64,000 nt of DNA from Parapristionchus giblindavisi (GCA_943737045.1 CALSFV010000222.1:62001-126000); one strand, 5' to 3'. Shown: positions 11,986 to 24,192, numbered from the stretch's first letter. Program-made: numbers and translations. Notes: generated by a model not told the origin, from the letters alone.

Positions 11986-12778
11986 GATGACCTTATAGTA
12001 GAGATTCGATTATGAGATGATGTCGATGATGGAAAGGAGAAGAAGAAAGAATATCGAGAAGTCGAAAAGGCACTGAACGATGGAGAGAGAGAGAGAGGGA
12101 GGTACAGAGGAGAGGGAGAGGGAGAGGGAGAGAGAGAGGGAGAGGGAGAGCAAATGTCTCACGAAGATACAACACAAACACAAGTGGACTAGGAGCCCTC
12201 TCTCTCCCCTCAGGGTTGGACGGTTGGTGGGGGCTCCAGGAGAAAGGGAGAGGGAGAGATGTAAGAGGCAGAGGAAGAGAGGGAGACGTAGAACAAAAGG
12301 GGTAGGTTCCGTCGGCAGAAACCGAGGGATCGGTGGAGTGCGAATTAGTGTGAACAAGTGTGAAGAAGTTCGCGCTTCCGGGAGATGAACATACGTGGGA
12401 AATAAGGAACACGGGGCCTGTGGCTACTTTACTTCGAGAATTTCGAATCATGAAACCGAAACAATAATTATTAAACTGACAATGATCAAAGTATGAGAAC
12501 TTATGAGTGCGCAAAAATACAAATACACACAAAAATTTGTGTGTATTAGCAATACTTTACTCATTTTATAGAACAATGCGTGTGTTTCTCAATAGTTTCA
12601 TAGCAAGCGTGATATTTACTACACTTATCATAATGATAAACAAATTTTATTGGATTTGCTTTGGCAAGACATATTTTTGCCCATATCATTGGAAATAAAG
12701 ACAAATAAATGCAAATATCACATCATAGGTTCTTCGGCAGGATTAAATGTGAACGCTATTCGGAGTATTTGATCTGTG

Positions 12779-12905
12779 GCCGTATGCAAGAACCGTTTTC
12801 CAGGAAAATGTGACGTCATTAGCGTAGGCGGAGGCGTTTTCCAAAAATGCCCCGCATGCGCTAATGACGTCACTTTTTTCCTGGAAAACGATTCCTGCAT
12901 ACGGT
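12779..12905. mobile_element. hairpin MITE family C copy
   Basis: Same design as 7204-7339: GGCCGTATGCAAGAACCG, TGACGTCATTAGCGTAGG and a loop, then the complementary arm ending near GCATACGG. The arms contain TGACGTCA, the CRE-like palindrome. Non-coding. Confidence 0.8.
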
Positions 12906-13330
12906 CACTGGATATGATAGATTGTCAGACACCTCGCCTGCAACCGCCCATCAACTTCTCTAATCATAGCCTTTCTATCGTCTTTGATCACCTCTGCTTG
13001 TTCATCGCCTCACTCTCTTCTTCTTACACAGACAAAGGTTAAGAGTGACAAGAGATGGGCTAAGTCCTCCGTAATCAGCTCAGAAATGTCTATCACCTTG
13101 TCTTATAGGGGCTCGGGGAAGGTCTAAACCTCTAAACTTCACACACTATTTCTCAGTTCTCGTAGTCGACGTGCAGAAGCTGTGCTCCTTATTAGTGCAG
13201 AGACTACGGAGTTGCGCCAGGTTATCTCAAATATGGACGTTCACTTGCACGGCTACAAGCGATGGACAGAGCAAGAGGGAAAATGAGAAAGGGAGGAGAA
13301 AAGTGATCGATATAGTGAATAGAAAGAGTC

Positions 13331-13367
13331 ATAGCTACGGTATAGTTATACCTCATACCGTAGCTAT
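13331..13367. repeat. small perfect hairpin containing TACGGTA
   Basis: Arms ATAGCTACGGTAT and ATACCGTAGCTAT are separated by about 11 bases. It could be a relic MITE. It contains the TACGGTA word seen upstream of the chitin synthase gene. Confidence 0.6.
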
Positions 13368-13892
13368 CACTAAAGTATTGACATACTGTAGATATGAAGA
13401 ATCTAATGCATTTGACTGATTAAAACAATCCTAAAAAATCAAAAAAGGAGAAATCTGCCAGCAGGACAGAACAAGCCCGTTGGCAAGAACTGCATTCGAA
13501 TAGTTTGCCCTCAGTTTCTTTCAGTACTTCCTCCATAATCTCTTCCTATAAACAAGTCCATGAGTACTTTCCGTTTTCCATCCACAACATGGAATCATTG
13601 AATCAAAATTGCCGCAGAATGCACTTGAAACGAGTTACCGTCTCTGTTTGACAATGGTTTGACACAATTCCACCGATGGCAGTCACTCCCACTTTCTATC
13701 AAATTCACCGATGGACTTCTAACTGCAAACAAGGAAAGTAGAGCGAGGTAGAGGTAGAGAAAGGAACAGGGAGCAAATGTATCCAAGAAATATAGACAGC
13801 GCAAGCAATGGACACTGCTGTAAGGAATAAAGAGATGATTTCACTTTCATTCTTATCTCTTCTTATACGATAACTAACGATCCTTCAACATC

Positions 13893-13964
13893 GGCCAAGT
13901 GGTCTAGTGGTATGATTCTCGCTTTGGGTGCGAGAGGTCCCGGTTTCGATCACCGGCTTGGCCC
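13893..13964 (+). tRNA. tRNA-Pro (anticodon UGG)
   Basis: A 72-nt cloverleaf: acceptor stem GGCCAAG/CTTGGCC with discriminator C, anticodon arm TCTCGC-TTTGGGT-GCGAGA with anticodon TGG, and T arm CCGGT-TTCGATC-ACCGG. Internal pol III boxes are present (A box around GTGGTCTAGTGG, B box GGTTTCGATC). A T-run about 5 nt downstream is a suitable pol III terminator. An identical copy lies inverted at 14543-14614. Confidence 0.95.
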
Positions 13965-14542
13965 TGATTTTTTGCTTACTTTTATCTGGGTAGAGTGTGT
14001 AGAAATGCCAGAGGGTGTAAAGATTAAGAGAGTATGGATTAGTAAGAGACGGCACAGAAAGAGAGATACTCATCTACCATATTGTTTATCTGTATTGGTT
14101 TACTCCATTCCTTTTCGCTTCCCCGCTGATTTCATTTGGATCACGTATGGATATTTTTTTCTGTTCTTTTATCGGTCGAATTTCAATTTCAGTATCTCTA
14201 TCTTGTCTTTATGCTTCTCACTCCGCTCGGCCTCATAATATAATTCCTCTTGAACATCATTTCGGGACTGTTATACGTAATTTTCTTCAAAGAACTCTTA
14301 TAAATAATGCACAAAGACAGAGAAACAAACAAAAAACGCCTACGGAAGATTTGTGCACTGTTGGATTACGGTAGTCTTTGATAGTCACATTATTAAGATG
14401 GCTTATCATTACAAATCCTTTTTTTCAGTGTTTGAGTTCCCGCAAGTGATCCACAACGAGACAACTTACTTGTGAGATAAAGAAAGTTTGATTTTCTTTC
14501 CAACTTCTTATACGAAAAAAAATGAAAATCAACAAAAGATCA

Positions 14543-14614
14543 GGGCCAAGCCGGTGATCGAAACCGGGACCTCTCGCACCCAAAGCGAGAATCATACCAC
14601 TAGACCACTTGGCC
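14543..14614 (-). tRNA. tRNA-Pro (anticodon UGG), inverted twin
   Basis: The exact reverse complement of the tRNA at 13893-13964 over all 72 nt, followed on its own strand by TGATCTTTTG, which supplies a pol III T-run. The bases next to the gene (CATC before it, TGAT after it) are also shared by the two copies, so they arose by local inverted duplication or conversion. Confidence 0.95.
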
Positions 14615-15637
14615 GATGTCTAAACATCTTTCGTCTGCGTATGAGAGCGAAAGGAGGGATATGGATTAGATTAAAAGTTAAATTATTCATATTTATTCTT
14701 CAACGAATACAATAAAATGCCCATTACGTGTCTTTATGATAGGAGTTGATATCCTGTAGGTACACTTCTCCCCCTGCCTAGTGTTGTTTTTACATCAGTC
14801 CATCTAGTCGTCCGGTTGAGAACAATCCTTTTGATATTCACCATTTCGTACAATAAATCTCTGCCGATTTTTTTCATTGAAACAATATATCAAATATATC
14901 ATATATACAATCTATCCAAGACACATGTCAACTGGCGACGTCTCGCATCATGTTTTTTGGTTACGTTTTTCTTTTCAATTCCCTATGCGACTTCATACTT
15001 CTCTCAAGTCTTCAAACAACTAAAACATTGAGATTGTATAAGTTCGTTTTATTGTTTTCCATACATAAAACAACAATATTTTCAGTAAATAATATTCATC
15101 ATTTCTTACCGAGAGATTACTTTATCGGACAAATGTATAGAAAGATCAACAGCATACACTACATTTACTTGATCACAGCGAAAGCTTACAAACAACAGAA
15201 GACAACATGGTTGGGTTTGGTTGAGTTACATTATTATTGTTAAAAATGTGTGCTCTTACTAAGTGTATGCTAGACGGAACTCTACAGTGCTTCGTGCGAA
15301 GAAATTTAATTGCAGTTGAAACTTAATACTTTTGAAAACTTGCTTGATCTCCCGTCATGAACCAATTTTATATTAAACTCTATATAGCACAGATCAATAA
15401 ATGAGCAGAAACAAATAATTATGGGGGAATTAAGGGAAAACTAAAGTTCACACGCAAGCGACCTGTACAGGGAATTCAAATGTCGGTAAAGAGATGTTCA
15501 TTGGACAAAACTTATGACTTTGGCAAGTACACATCATTACTGATGTTAATTGTCTGACTGATATAAATCGACAAATGAGTTTACCGAATACATTATTTTA
15601 AATAAATATAATATGACTTTTACAAGAAGTTCTATCA
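14615..15637. other. intergenic stretch, AT-rich, nothing recognised
   Basis: Short AT-rich open frames only. I found no phase-consistent exon chain and no clear repeat. The region lies downstream of the srx-type gene that ends at 15638 and next to the inverted tRNA-Pro. Confidence 0.5.
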
Positions 15638-18600
15638 TTATATTATATGAACAAAGTAGGGCGGTCTATTACTAGAACTGTTCTCGTTGGAGTGTTTGTT
15701 TTGTAGAAATGTGTTCTCAAAGATCATCGAAGATGACTTTCTACGAGAGAAAACATCGCGTCTTGTATGAAACAGAACGATGACCAATCTGAAAAAAAAA
15801 GATTAATGTTGTAATTCTTTTACAAAAGGAAAATTTATCCCGTTATTTCATGCACACGAAGCCCTGCGGGATATCACTGCTAGTGATAGTTCAAGACCAA
15901 TTCTGTCCGCATTGCCTAATATCCTCTTCGAATTTACTTTGCGAACATCATAAATGATACCATAGCGAAAGTAACCTCTTTCAATGGCCTCTTCATTGCA
16001 ACTATTTCTCACACACTATTTCTCTGTTCTCTAGCAACGAGAGAGCGTAGACCGTCGAAGAGGCCGTCGACAAAGGTTTCGGTCCCTTTATCATCATTAA
16101 TCATTACCCATCAAACCAGTGTCCTGCGTGCCACGTAACGGTTGTTGACATGAAACGGCCAAAATCAGTCTGCATAACGGGCGTCACGGCCATGAATATG
16201 ATATCGGTTAGAGTCATCGGCAAACTTTGCGTGAAGCTCTGGAAATACCTTTTAGATCTTTTTTTTTCACTGCTATCGAACGCGTAGGAACGGTTAGAAA
16301 AAAAAAAAAGAAAAAAAAACATTGGTCTCAGACCTGTATGAACATCTTCTTCTGCAGCTCTTTCCGCCTCTCCGCGTACTTGCTAGTGTGCGTGACGGTA
16401 TTCTTTAATTATACAATAAACATAATATTATCTTATTGTTAATGGATCTTGTGGACGAGCAACATCAAGTTTTCGTGGGTTATTCGACTATTCAAATCAA
16501 GTTCCATATGCTGACGTTTTCTTGAATGGAGATGAATTCTCTCAGAGACGAAGGGATAAATCGTGTGGATAAGAAGATTCCCCCCTGTTTTGCCCCCCTC
16601 TGCATTTAATGTGCTGATAGGATAAATATGTATATATACATATGTATATATATATAATATATATATATATAAATATGTATATATATATATATATGTTAAT
16701 GGTCTGATTTGCCAAACCTTTTTATCATGCATCCTCAGGAACGTTAGAGTGACCATATCTACAGAGGCTTTCAGAAGGAACAACAAGCAGGGTAAGTAGA
16801 AGTTCATGTAACTAAAAGGAATGAGTTTATTCTTTAATGGCCAGAACACTGTGGAAGTGGCCAGAGTAATGAGCAAAGTGCACAGAGATTAAATTTACCC
16901 GAGTGCCGTTAGTTGGCGAACGATTTGCCCGTTTTCAGACAAATGCTAGCCTGTATATGGGCAAATCGGTGGTTTTTGGGCTACCATTTGCTCGAATGTG
17001 GGCAAATCGTGTACACAAGTATCGTAAGTTGGCAAATCTATTGCCCATATTTGGGTAAGTTTGCTCTCAGTGTGTACAATAGTAAAGGTAAGGTCTCCTA
17101 AATAAAAGCCCACGAAGTCTCGCAGGAGATCACTGCTATGACAGTGATAACTCTCTCATAATTCATAGTAAGTAGCAAAAGGTTATGTTCATACCTTTCG
17201 TAAAACTTCGAAACAGGAGTTTCCAAATATGCCCATCGCATCGTGCGGCGATTATAACAGAAACAGGATACGTCATCTAAAATAATCGTTATGGAAAATT
17301 TGGTCTTGTACAGGGTGTCCAAAAAGTATTGTTACACGAATAAATCCATGTATCTTCCTCAAAATCCTTCATAGACAATTCAAACAGGGCATAGTACCTA
17401 TTTATCACTAACCATAGCAACATAACAATGAATGGTCACACGATATGGCCTACATTGGCCGCGATGATGCCTCTGAGATGATGAGGGACAAAGTCGATGA
17501 TGGGCCGCTGGTAGGGGATGCCGACTTTCTTCCATGTCTTTTCCAAGCCCTTCTTGAGAGACTTGCGGTATTTATGGTGGGTAGAGCAGGACTTCCTCTA
17601 CAATATTACCTAGACGTTGAAGTTCAGGGGTTCAGGTCGGAGTAGTTGTAGGATCATTATGGAGTCAAGATGAAGTCAGACATATGGGTGCGGCACCATG
17701 TCTGGGTCACTTTTTCCGAATGAGCAGGCGCTGAATCCTGCTGGAAGTTCCAGTGAACCCCATTGAAGTGGGAGAAGGACCATGGGACAAGGGACTTCTC
17801 GAAAATCATCCTGACTTAGTACACTGTATTGAGATCCACGAGCACACGGGCACTCTTGGCCGTCAAGCACACTCCAGCTAAAATCATCACTGATTGGGGG
17901 TAGACAATGCGAGAGATGGTTCCTCCACTGGCATCCGCTTGCTGAGGAGGCTGGGCTGTTATCCTCGTGTTATGGCTGTTGAAGATCGAGAAGTCCTTAA
18001 AAAATCATTGGAGAAAGTCGGCATCCCCTACCAGCGGCCCATCATCGACTTTGTCCCTTATCATCTCACAAGGGAATCCTTTCAGCTCGCGGAAAGGAAT
18101 CCAGATAAAATTTGCACAGGCATTGTTGAAAGCAATAGAAAATGATATGTGAAGTCGGAAAATGCAGCAGGGCAATACCCGAGCCGCAGCATCCGTCCAA
18201 ACTTGGTCAAAACTTGGTGCGCATTCGCCGCCAATAATTTGAATTTATTGTCCCTATCTCTGAAGAATGGTATAAATTTGATTGGTGAATGCATTGGAAA
18301 GTATCTCGTACATTACAGACAAAAAGATTCCGAAAAGATAACATCAAAGCTGTTGTACGAAGGAACTGCGCCACCAATAAGGTTTCAATCATTGCTTCAG
18401 AATGCGGCGAATGCGCACTAAGTTTGACCAAGTTTGGATAGATGCTGCGGCTAGGGTATTGCCCTGCTGCATTTTTCGACTTCACATATCATTTTCTATC
18501 GCCTTCAACAATGCTTCTGCAAATTTTCATCTGGATTGCTTTCCGCGAGCTGAAAGGATTCCCTTGTCAGAGGCGTCATCGCGGCCAATGGAGGCCAGAT

Positions 18601-19595
18601 CGTGTGACCATTCATTGTTATGTTGCTATGATAAGTGGTAAATACTGTGCCCTGTTTGAATTCTCTATGATGGTTTTTGAGGAAGATACATGGATTTATT
18701 CGTGTAACAATACTTTTTGGGCACCCTGTATATTGATTATCACAAAATAAATCTTTAGTACGACTCTGGAAAACGATGAATTATGTGTTTCAAGTTGTAT
18801 TTTTACAAAACCATTTCTACCCCCTTTTCATTTTCTCCGTGCGCAGACCTCTTAATTTTAATTATTTTTTTAACTTGTTGAAACATCTTTATGATGTATG
18901 ATAAATAAATTTTGAAAAAATAGAAACTGTGAACCTACCGATCAAAATGAGTGGCAACGTTCTCGCACAGCAAGTGATAATGGAGAACAATATGGCATAC
19001 AATGTTCTTTGTACCGAGAAAAACGGTTGCGTTTTGGTTGACAAAACAATCATATCAAAACGATTCAAAGATGTCATTAGGTGAATGTCCACATCGAAAT
19101 GATACATCACCATGCCCACCTGAAATGAGAAGAAATTGAAAATTAGTTACAAAACTAACGATTAAAGATGGTATACTAAGATAGGTTCATAGTGTGGATA
19201 TATACTATAGTATGTTAGAATTGTGCTTGGTTGTGCTATAGTTTGAGAAGTTGGGTCATCTAGTTTATCGGTCAACCGATAAACTAGATGGACCAACTAT
19301 TCACAAACTAGAGCATAACCATGTACAATACGCAAATAACGATACCCATCCAACAACTCTGCTGAGTTGAGATCCTGATTGGAAGGTTTCGTAGCCGGGA
19401 AGTGCGTACCAAGTCGAATTTACGATCAGAACAATCATATTGTTCAGTGACAGAAAACCGCACATCATACCAAATCTGTAAAAAACATAATTTTTTTAAA
19501 AATTTAAATGTTGACTATTACGAATTCTGAAGGTGTTCTGCACGAAAAACTGTTAGCAGCGCGAGAAGATTGGTAGCTGCTCCGCCGATCGATAC
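15638..19595 (-). CDS. srx-type seven-transmembrane chemoreceptor
   Basis: Nematode-specific GPCR, family 7TM_GPCR_Srx, expected in cilia of chemosensory neurons. Exons (minus): 19522-19595, 19346-19475, 18939-19119, 17195-17276, 16718-16811, 16334-16402, 16108-16238, 15638-15788; all phases agree (912 nt). Family signs: RFGMMCGFLSLNNM (TM2), DVDIHLMTSLNRF (the srx version of DRY after TM3), CFCYNRRTMRWAY in the extracellular loop, and TVTWHAGHWFDGLVIVLFHTR at the end, like the srx W..vHalDGlI. A short first exon upstream of 19595 is missing from my model. One frame, MAFSSTPSIP near 19680, is open but does not splice in phase. A mariner occupies the intron 17277-18938. The C-terminal tail is longer than in the two neighbouring srx genes and rich in Asn/Ser. 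Confidence 0.85.
15962..16086. mobile_element. MITE family B copy, in last srx intron
   Basis: Imperfect inverted element: GAAAGTAACCTC...TGGCCTCTTCATTG at the left, GTCGAAGAGGCC...GGTCCCTTTA at the right, with CACTATTTCTCTGTTCTCTAGCAACGAGAGAGC in the middle. A clearer copy is at 41240-41355. Confidence 0.6.
16470..16635. repeat. dispersed repeat shared with 21185-21335
   Basis: AAGTTTTCGTGGGTTAT, TATGC(T/G)GACGT, GTGGATAAGA(A/C)GATTC and TGA(T/C)AGGATAAA appear in the same order and spacing here and at 21185-21335. Here it lies in an srx intron. Type unknown. Confidence 0.6.
16625..16695. repeat. TA/TATG microsatellite
   Basis: Runs of (TA)n broken by TATGTA, about 70 bp, in an intron of the srx-type gene. 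Low complexity only. Confidence 0.8.
17311..18728 (-). mobile_element. decayed mariner-type transposon inside srx intron
   Basis: 1,418 bp bounded by TA on each side, with inverted ends CAGGGTGTCCAAAAAGTATT and AATACTTTTTGGGCACCCTG; homology of the ends continues for over 100 bp. On the minus strand, 17680-17765 reads VHWNFQQDSAPAHSEKVTQT, the catalytic-domain motif of mariner transposases, followed by stops and an S-DLNP remnant. The upstream part needs frameshifts (AGVCLTAKSAR then LVDLNTVY). The body also holds inverted duplications (17480-17555 against 17985-18075; 18085-18235 against 18402-18560), so it is rearranged and inactive. Confidence 0.85.
19251..19299. repeat. small hairpin repeat
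   Basis: GTTGG(G)TCATCTAGTTTATCGGT and its complement ending ACCAAC meet with almost no loop. It is a likely short MITE relic, between exons 18939-19119 and 19346-19475 of the srx-type gene. Confidence 0.6.
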
Positions 19596-22500
19596 CTTTG
19601 AATAACAAATTGTTAATATTATTAATTTACATTAAAAATAAATCAGTAATATTAGGGATAGAAGGAGTGGAAGAGAATGCCATAAATTCCGGCAGGGGAA
19701 AACTGTTATAAAAATGAATGAATGATAACGAAATGACCTCAATAAATACAACATACAAGATGAATTATGAAGTGAGCTTCGGGGTAATATGAGGCGGAAT
19801 GATTTGATACTGTCGATGCATTGAAGAGTTCATCCATTATTATTATCGATTGTCTTCGGTCGGTACACGCAACCTGTCGGGAATCGTTGCCACTTTGCCA
19901 CTGAGTAGTCTGGGCCGTGCTGAGGTATGGTTATTATGATTATGATTATTATTAAAATATTTTAATGCATGTTGATTATGTCAAAATAGGCGGTTGGATA
20001 AAATATTATCAAAAGAACAAGAGTCTGATAAGAAGGAAGTGAAAAGCTTTCAGAGGAGGTATCGCTGTTATGGTAGTAGACTGATACTGAGTGATTTATG
20101 ATTTATGTGTGGTTCTTGTTTGTTTTTCTGCTTCATTCCATGATGAAAAATAAACTCGCACAATTAATCAAAATCTCAAGGGAGAACCCATGGAGAGTGC
20201 AATTCAAAGAACGATTGTTCTTTGTGTTTTATTCTAGATTCTTCTTTTGAGAACCCGGAAAATTGATATTGTTTTACATTGAAACATCTACATAATCTCA
20301 AGCAAATGGTGGTATTTAGGGCGCATTACGCACTATGGTTTAAACTGATCTCTGATCTATTCGTGCAAAAACGTCGAAAATGAAAATCTCTTTAATTTTC
20401 ACACGTGGTTCTCTATTATTTATTTAAATTTTTTATCTTTTTTTTAAAACGTCAAAAGAACAAGTCATCGGATGAACAAAATTTGTTTAAATTATACCTT
20501 GCGATAATAAACAATATGACGCTTTAGGGAGTTATTGCCTGTCTAGCTGTCTGCTTTGTACGGTTTACAATCGCCTCATTCATTATTTTAAATTATGTCT
20601 GCCATGAATTGTTTTTGCCCGATAAGGCCAGCATGACCACTTAAAAATATTGCACTTATTATAATGTAGGAGATGTAGCTAAAGTACGGCAATCTAATAG
20701 AACTTTGAAAAAAGCGCAGACAGAAACACGGACATACAGCGCTAACTATAATCTATTCTGGAACTAATCAACGCAAAATCCACATGGGGAATACAGTATG
20801 CTAGAGCATTTGAGACAACAGCTGAAGTCTGCTGTATAAATACAACAATATAACAATAATATTTGTTTGTTCTCTGAATAGCGGAAAACCACAAGGCCCT
20901 CCTTAGATGATGCTGTATAAATAATAAAGTAAAAAATTACTTAAAATGCCATATTCGACGGTTTTTCGAAGGTTATAAAATTCAAAGATTGTTTTGTGCT
21001 TCATAAAATTGGATGAATTTCCTGTCTATGTTACATTAGGAAGGGAACAGATGTAATATATAGGTCTAACAATGAGAAAACACCTATGATAATCGTAGAA
21101 TCTACTAATTAATTGGTATGTGACTAGCTTATTCTAGCAATACTGGGAAACAGTCAATGTTGTTCAGATTGTCAAAACTGTTAGGCGAGGAACGTAAAGT
21201 TTTCGTGGGTTATTTGACTACTTTAATCACGTCTTATATGCGGACGTATTTTTTTATATTGAAACTAAAGGAGATAGAACTTGTGGATAAGACGATTCTC
21301 CCGATTTTGCATATAATATGGTGACAGGATAAACATTATAATTGTTCAGATTTTGATCATGGAAAATTGACAGCGAACTAAAAACACAGTCCGTTCGTAC
21401 AAACTCCGGTATTTGTCACTCTGGGGTTGCAAAAATATGAGTGAACGAGATGTTGTACTTTATTAATTTTGATCACGAAAGTAAGGACAATTTTATTCAA
21501 GCGTGATTATGTGATAAATACATCATATTTACTATTCGTTTCTTTGTTGGGTGCAAATTATTTCTCGCGCTATCCGACTGTCAGAATATCAGATGGACCC
21601 TGAATATCACATTGATTTGATTTTGAACATGTCGACCCGAACGGGAGTCTCCTAAAGCACTCAATCGACTGATTATCTTCACATATCCAGTTCTCTTCCT
21701 GCACATTTTCATTAAAAATAGACTCTACACCATCGATTTATATTATTGTTAATATAAATCACAAATCATTAAGCCCAAGACGCTTGGAATGCTTGTATAC
21801 TGTACACTAATCTATGAGAGACATCAGCTGTGTTCAAGTAATGTGACAATAATAGTGATATATTTATTCTCACTAAAATACGAAAGATGATGATTACAGT
21901 TTTAAGGTTGTAAGGTATTACACTTGTAGAACTTTGATGAACTAGTCAAATCAACGAAGTGAAAAGACTAATAAGGAAATAATCAAATTATTCTATTAGT
22001 GTTTGAACAGTTGCAATATGTTATTGAAAAATCTAATAATTATCATGGGATGTAGATGAAGTGTATTATTTGTGAGACCAGCCGCCGTACCAATTCCCTT
22101 CTAAAAGGGAGCGAGATCAAGAAGTTCGCTCCCTTTTCCCCTTATAAATGATGGGAATCGGGTGGAAGTTCAATCCATTTTTGAGGGTATGGGCTAGTGT
22201 CATAAAGAGAGTGAACTTTTCGAGTGAGAGAGCGATAGATCAGTAGAGAAAGTTAGACAACGAGAGCGATTCCCAAATCTTCCCCTCTCTAAGTAGCAGG
22301 GAAGAATTGAATTTCTCTGCGCACTCTCAATTATAAATGCTCTCTCGTTTTTTCTCTAACCTCCCATTTTGAGAATAGCCCATCGTGGATGAAAAGTTCG
22401 TGGAACTTTTATCTCATCTCTATCCACCCCTATTCCCTATCACTCGGTATGTCCAGTTCGTCTATCGCATCCCATGTATCTACCCAATGGTGTATTGACA

Positions 22501-24075
22501 AGTTCCTTTGTCTCGCACTATTTCTTAGTGGGTTCTAATCCCATTCGCACTGGTTCTTTTGCAAATTCTGTAGTTCGGCGAACTTTCACAGTGACAATAA
22601 ACGAAATGGTATGGCGGCAGGAAGAAATGAAGGAAGGTTGAATAAGCTTTATTGCAGACGTTTCGAGACTATAGCACCTCCACCTTCAAAGCCAAATTAC
22701 TTTCTTCCCAAGATCTTATTGATAAATTAGGACTCACAATTTCCCCACTTTTGCGCCCTCATAATAGAATCTCGATTCAATCCGATATATATTGAATCAA
22801 TGCGGTCCTCTCCGCCGCTAGGCCTTGCCAACCCTCTGGCATTTTAAGACTTAAAGTCTACTTCCACTTTCACTTTAATTAGACTTGTAAGTCTACTTCA
22901 AGTGAAACGTAAGTCTACTTAAAGTGTGACGTCACTACGTAAGTCTATTTAAAGTGAGACGCAAGTCTACTTAAAGTGAAAATGTGACGTCACTCACTTG
23001 AAGTTTACTTAAAGTAAACTTTAAGTCAGTGACGTATTTTAAGTATACTTTAAGTTTTGAAATAACAGAGCCTAACGTATTTACTTGTTCTTTCAAATGT
23101 TCTCGCATCTCTTTTGATGTACGAAAAATCAAATTAAATTAACTACAGTCTCATCATGAATGCAAATAATACACCTCATCTATCTACAAATTATGAAGAT
23201 CACTCATTATCAGTTTCACCGATTAATATAATGTAAGTATGCGCCTTGTCAGTTTCACCGATTAATATAATGTAATTATGCCCCTTGTATGGAACCTCAG
23301 CACGCCCAGACTAATCTGTCGTTTAGCGGCAACCATTCCCTCCCTAATGGTTATGTGCTTGATAAAGGTTAATAAACTGTTAAACTGTTAAAAGTATGTC
23401 GTATTATTTTGACAATAATGACAATGTCATTATTATTGTGAGTGAAGGCTAGAAATTTCTGGAGATTTTCAAAAAAGAGTTAAGCCCAAAGGCCAAACAG
23501 CCAAAAGCTAGGAAGTTAGCAAAATTAGTAAGATCAGGCTATGTTTTCGCACGAACAATGAAGTGTGGTCTGAATTGAGGAGACAATTGCTAATGAGATG
23601 ATGTAGTGATCTTGCTTTTATGTAATATCGATCGCCGACTGCAAACCAACCTTATAGAACATGACTGAGAATACCAGTTATAAAAGAGCCGTTTTATTCA
23701 ATAATCAAAGTGTTTTCGAGGACGATATAGTGCGGGGGAGGTAGTGCGCGGAAGTCGATGTGATGCTGTTCTTTCAGATTCCGGTTTTTTCTACTCCCAA
23801 AAGAATAATTAGTCGTTATATTATAAATACATGACAACATTGGGCTTACCGCCCAGAAGCTTTTCGTTTCTGTTTTTATGTATGCCTGTCGTTATTTTTC
23901 ACTGTTTTAATGGTATATCAAGGTGATTTTCACTATATCCGCTGTGCCATACATTAAAACAACATTTCTAGTCTCTAATAAATTCAGAAATCGAATGTTT
24001 TCCGACGTCGATGACTTCCATCGTCGAGCTTATCTTCTTATTCATATGGTTTGATTTGTTTTCAATTTTCTTTAA
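19596..24075. other. gene-poor interval with dispersed repeats
   Basis: No open frame of note in about 4.5 kb and no exon chain found. It must contain the promoter and first exon of the minus-strand srx gene. Recognisable items are a dispersed repeat at 21185-21335 (also at 16470), a hairpin at 22101-22137 (AAAAGGGAGCGA with its complement), the AAGTCTACTTAAAGT cluster at 22850-23050, and a stretch at 23287-23360 shared with 1814-1880. Confidence 0.6.
22850..23050. repeat. AAGTCTACTTAAAGTG repeat cluster with CRE-like sites
   Basis: At least seven variants of AAGT(C/T)TACTT(A/C)AAGTGA occur in 200 bp, several followed by GTGACGTCACT. The unit AAGTCTACTTAAAGT can pair with its own complement, ACTTTAAGTAGACTT. 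Two TGACGTCA palindromes lie between the units. Spacing is irregular, so it is neither a microsatellite nor a CRISPR array. Confidence 0.75.
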
Positions 24076-24192
24076 AGCGACACCCCAAGCTAATTTGAAA
24101 CTCTCCGCTCTAACCACACTCTCTCGCTTTATTTGTCTACGAGAGAGTATTGCCAATGCGGAGAGTGAAATTAGCTTGGGGTGTGCCTTTAA
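24076..24192. mobile_element. MITE family A, best-preserved copy
   Basis: Ends GACACCCCAAGCTAATTTGA and TTAGCTTGGGGTGTGCC pair, as do the inner CTCTCCGC and GCGGAGAG. The centre has CTCTCTCGCTTTATTTGTCTACGAGAGAG. It lies upstream of the plus-strand srx gene. Confidence 0.8.

Larger units (their letters stand above)
11986..13892. other. intergenic: GA-rich tract, MITE, small hairpin
   Basis: 12060-12300 is a (GA)n/(GGAGA)n-rich low-complexity tract that leaves long but meaningless frames open on both strands. 12779-12905 is a hairpin MITE. 13331-13367 is a near-perfect hairpin with arms ATAGCTACGGTAT. I see no exon structure in the rest. Confidence 0.6.

Noticed and set aside
11993..12532. 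179-codon minus-strand frame rich in Leu/Ser/Pro and its plus-strand Arg/Glu partner
   Set aside because: It reflects a (GA)n tract; no splice or homology support.
19640..19690. MAFSSTPSIP frame as first exon of the minus-strand srx gene
   Set aside because: Its only donor leaves phase 2, incompatible with exon 19522-19595, which starts in phase 0.
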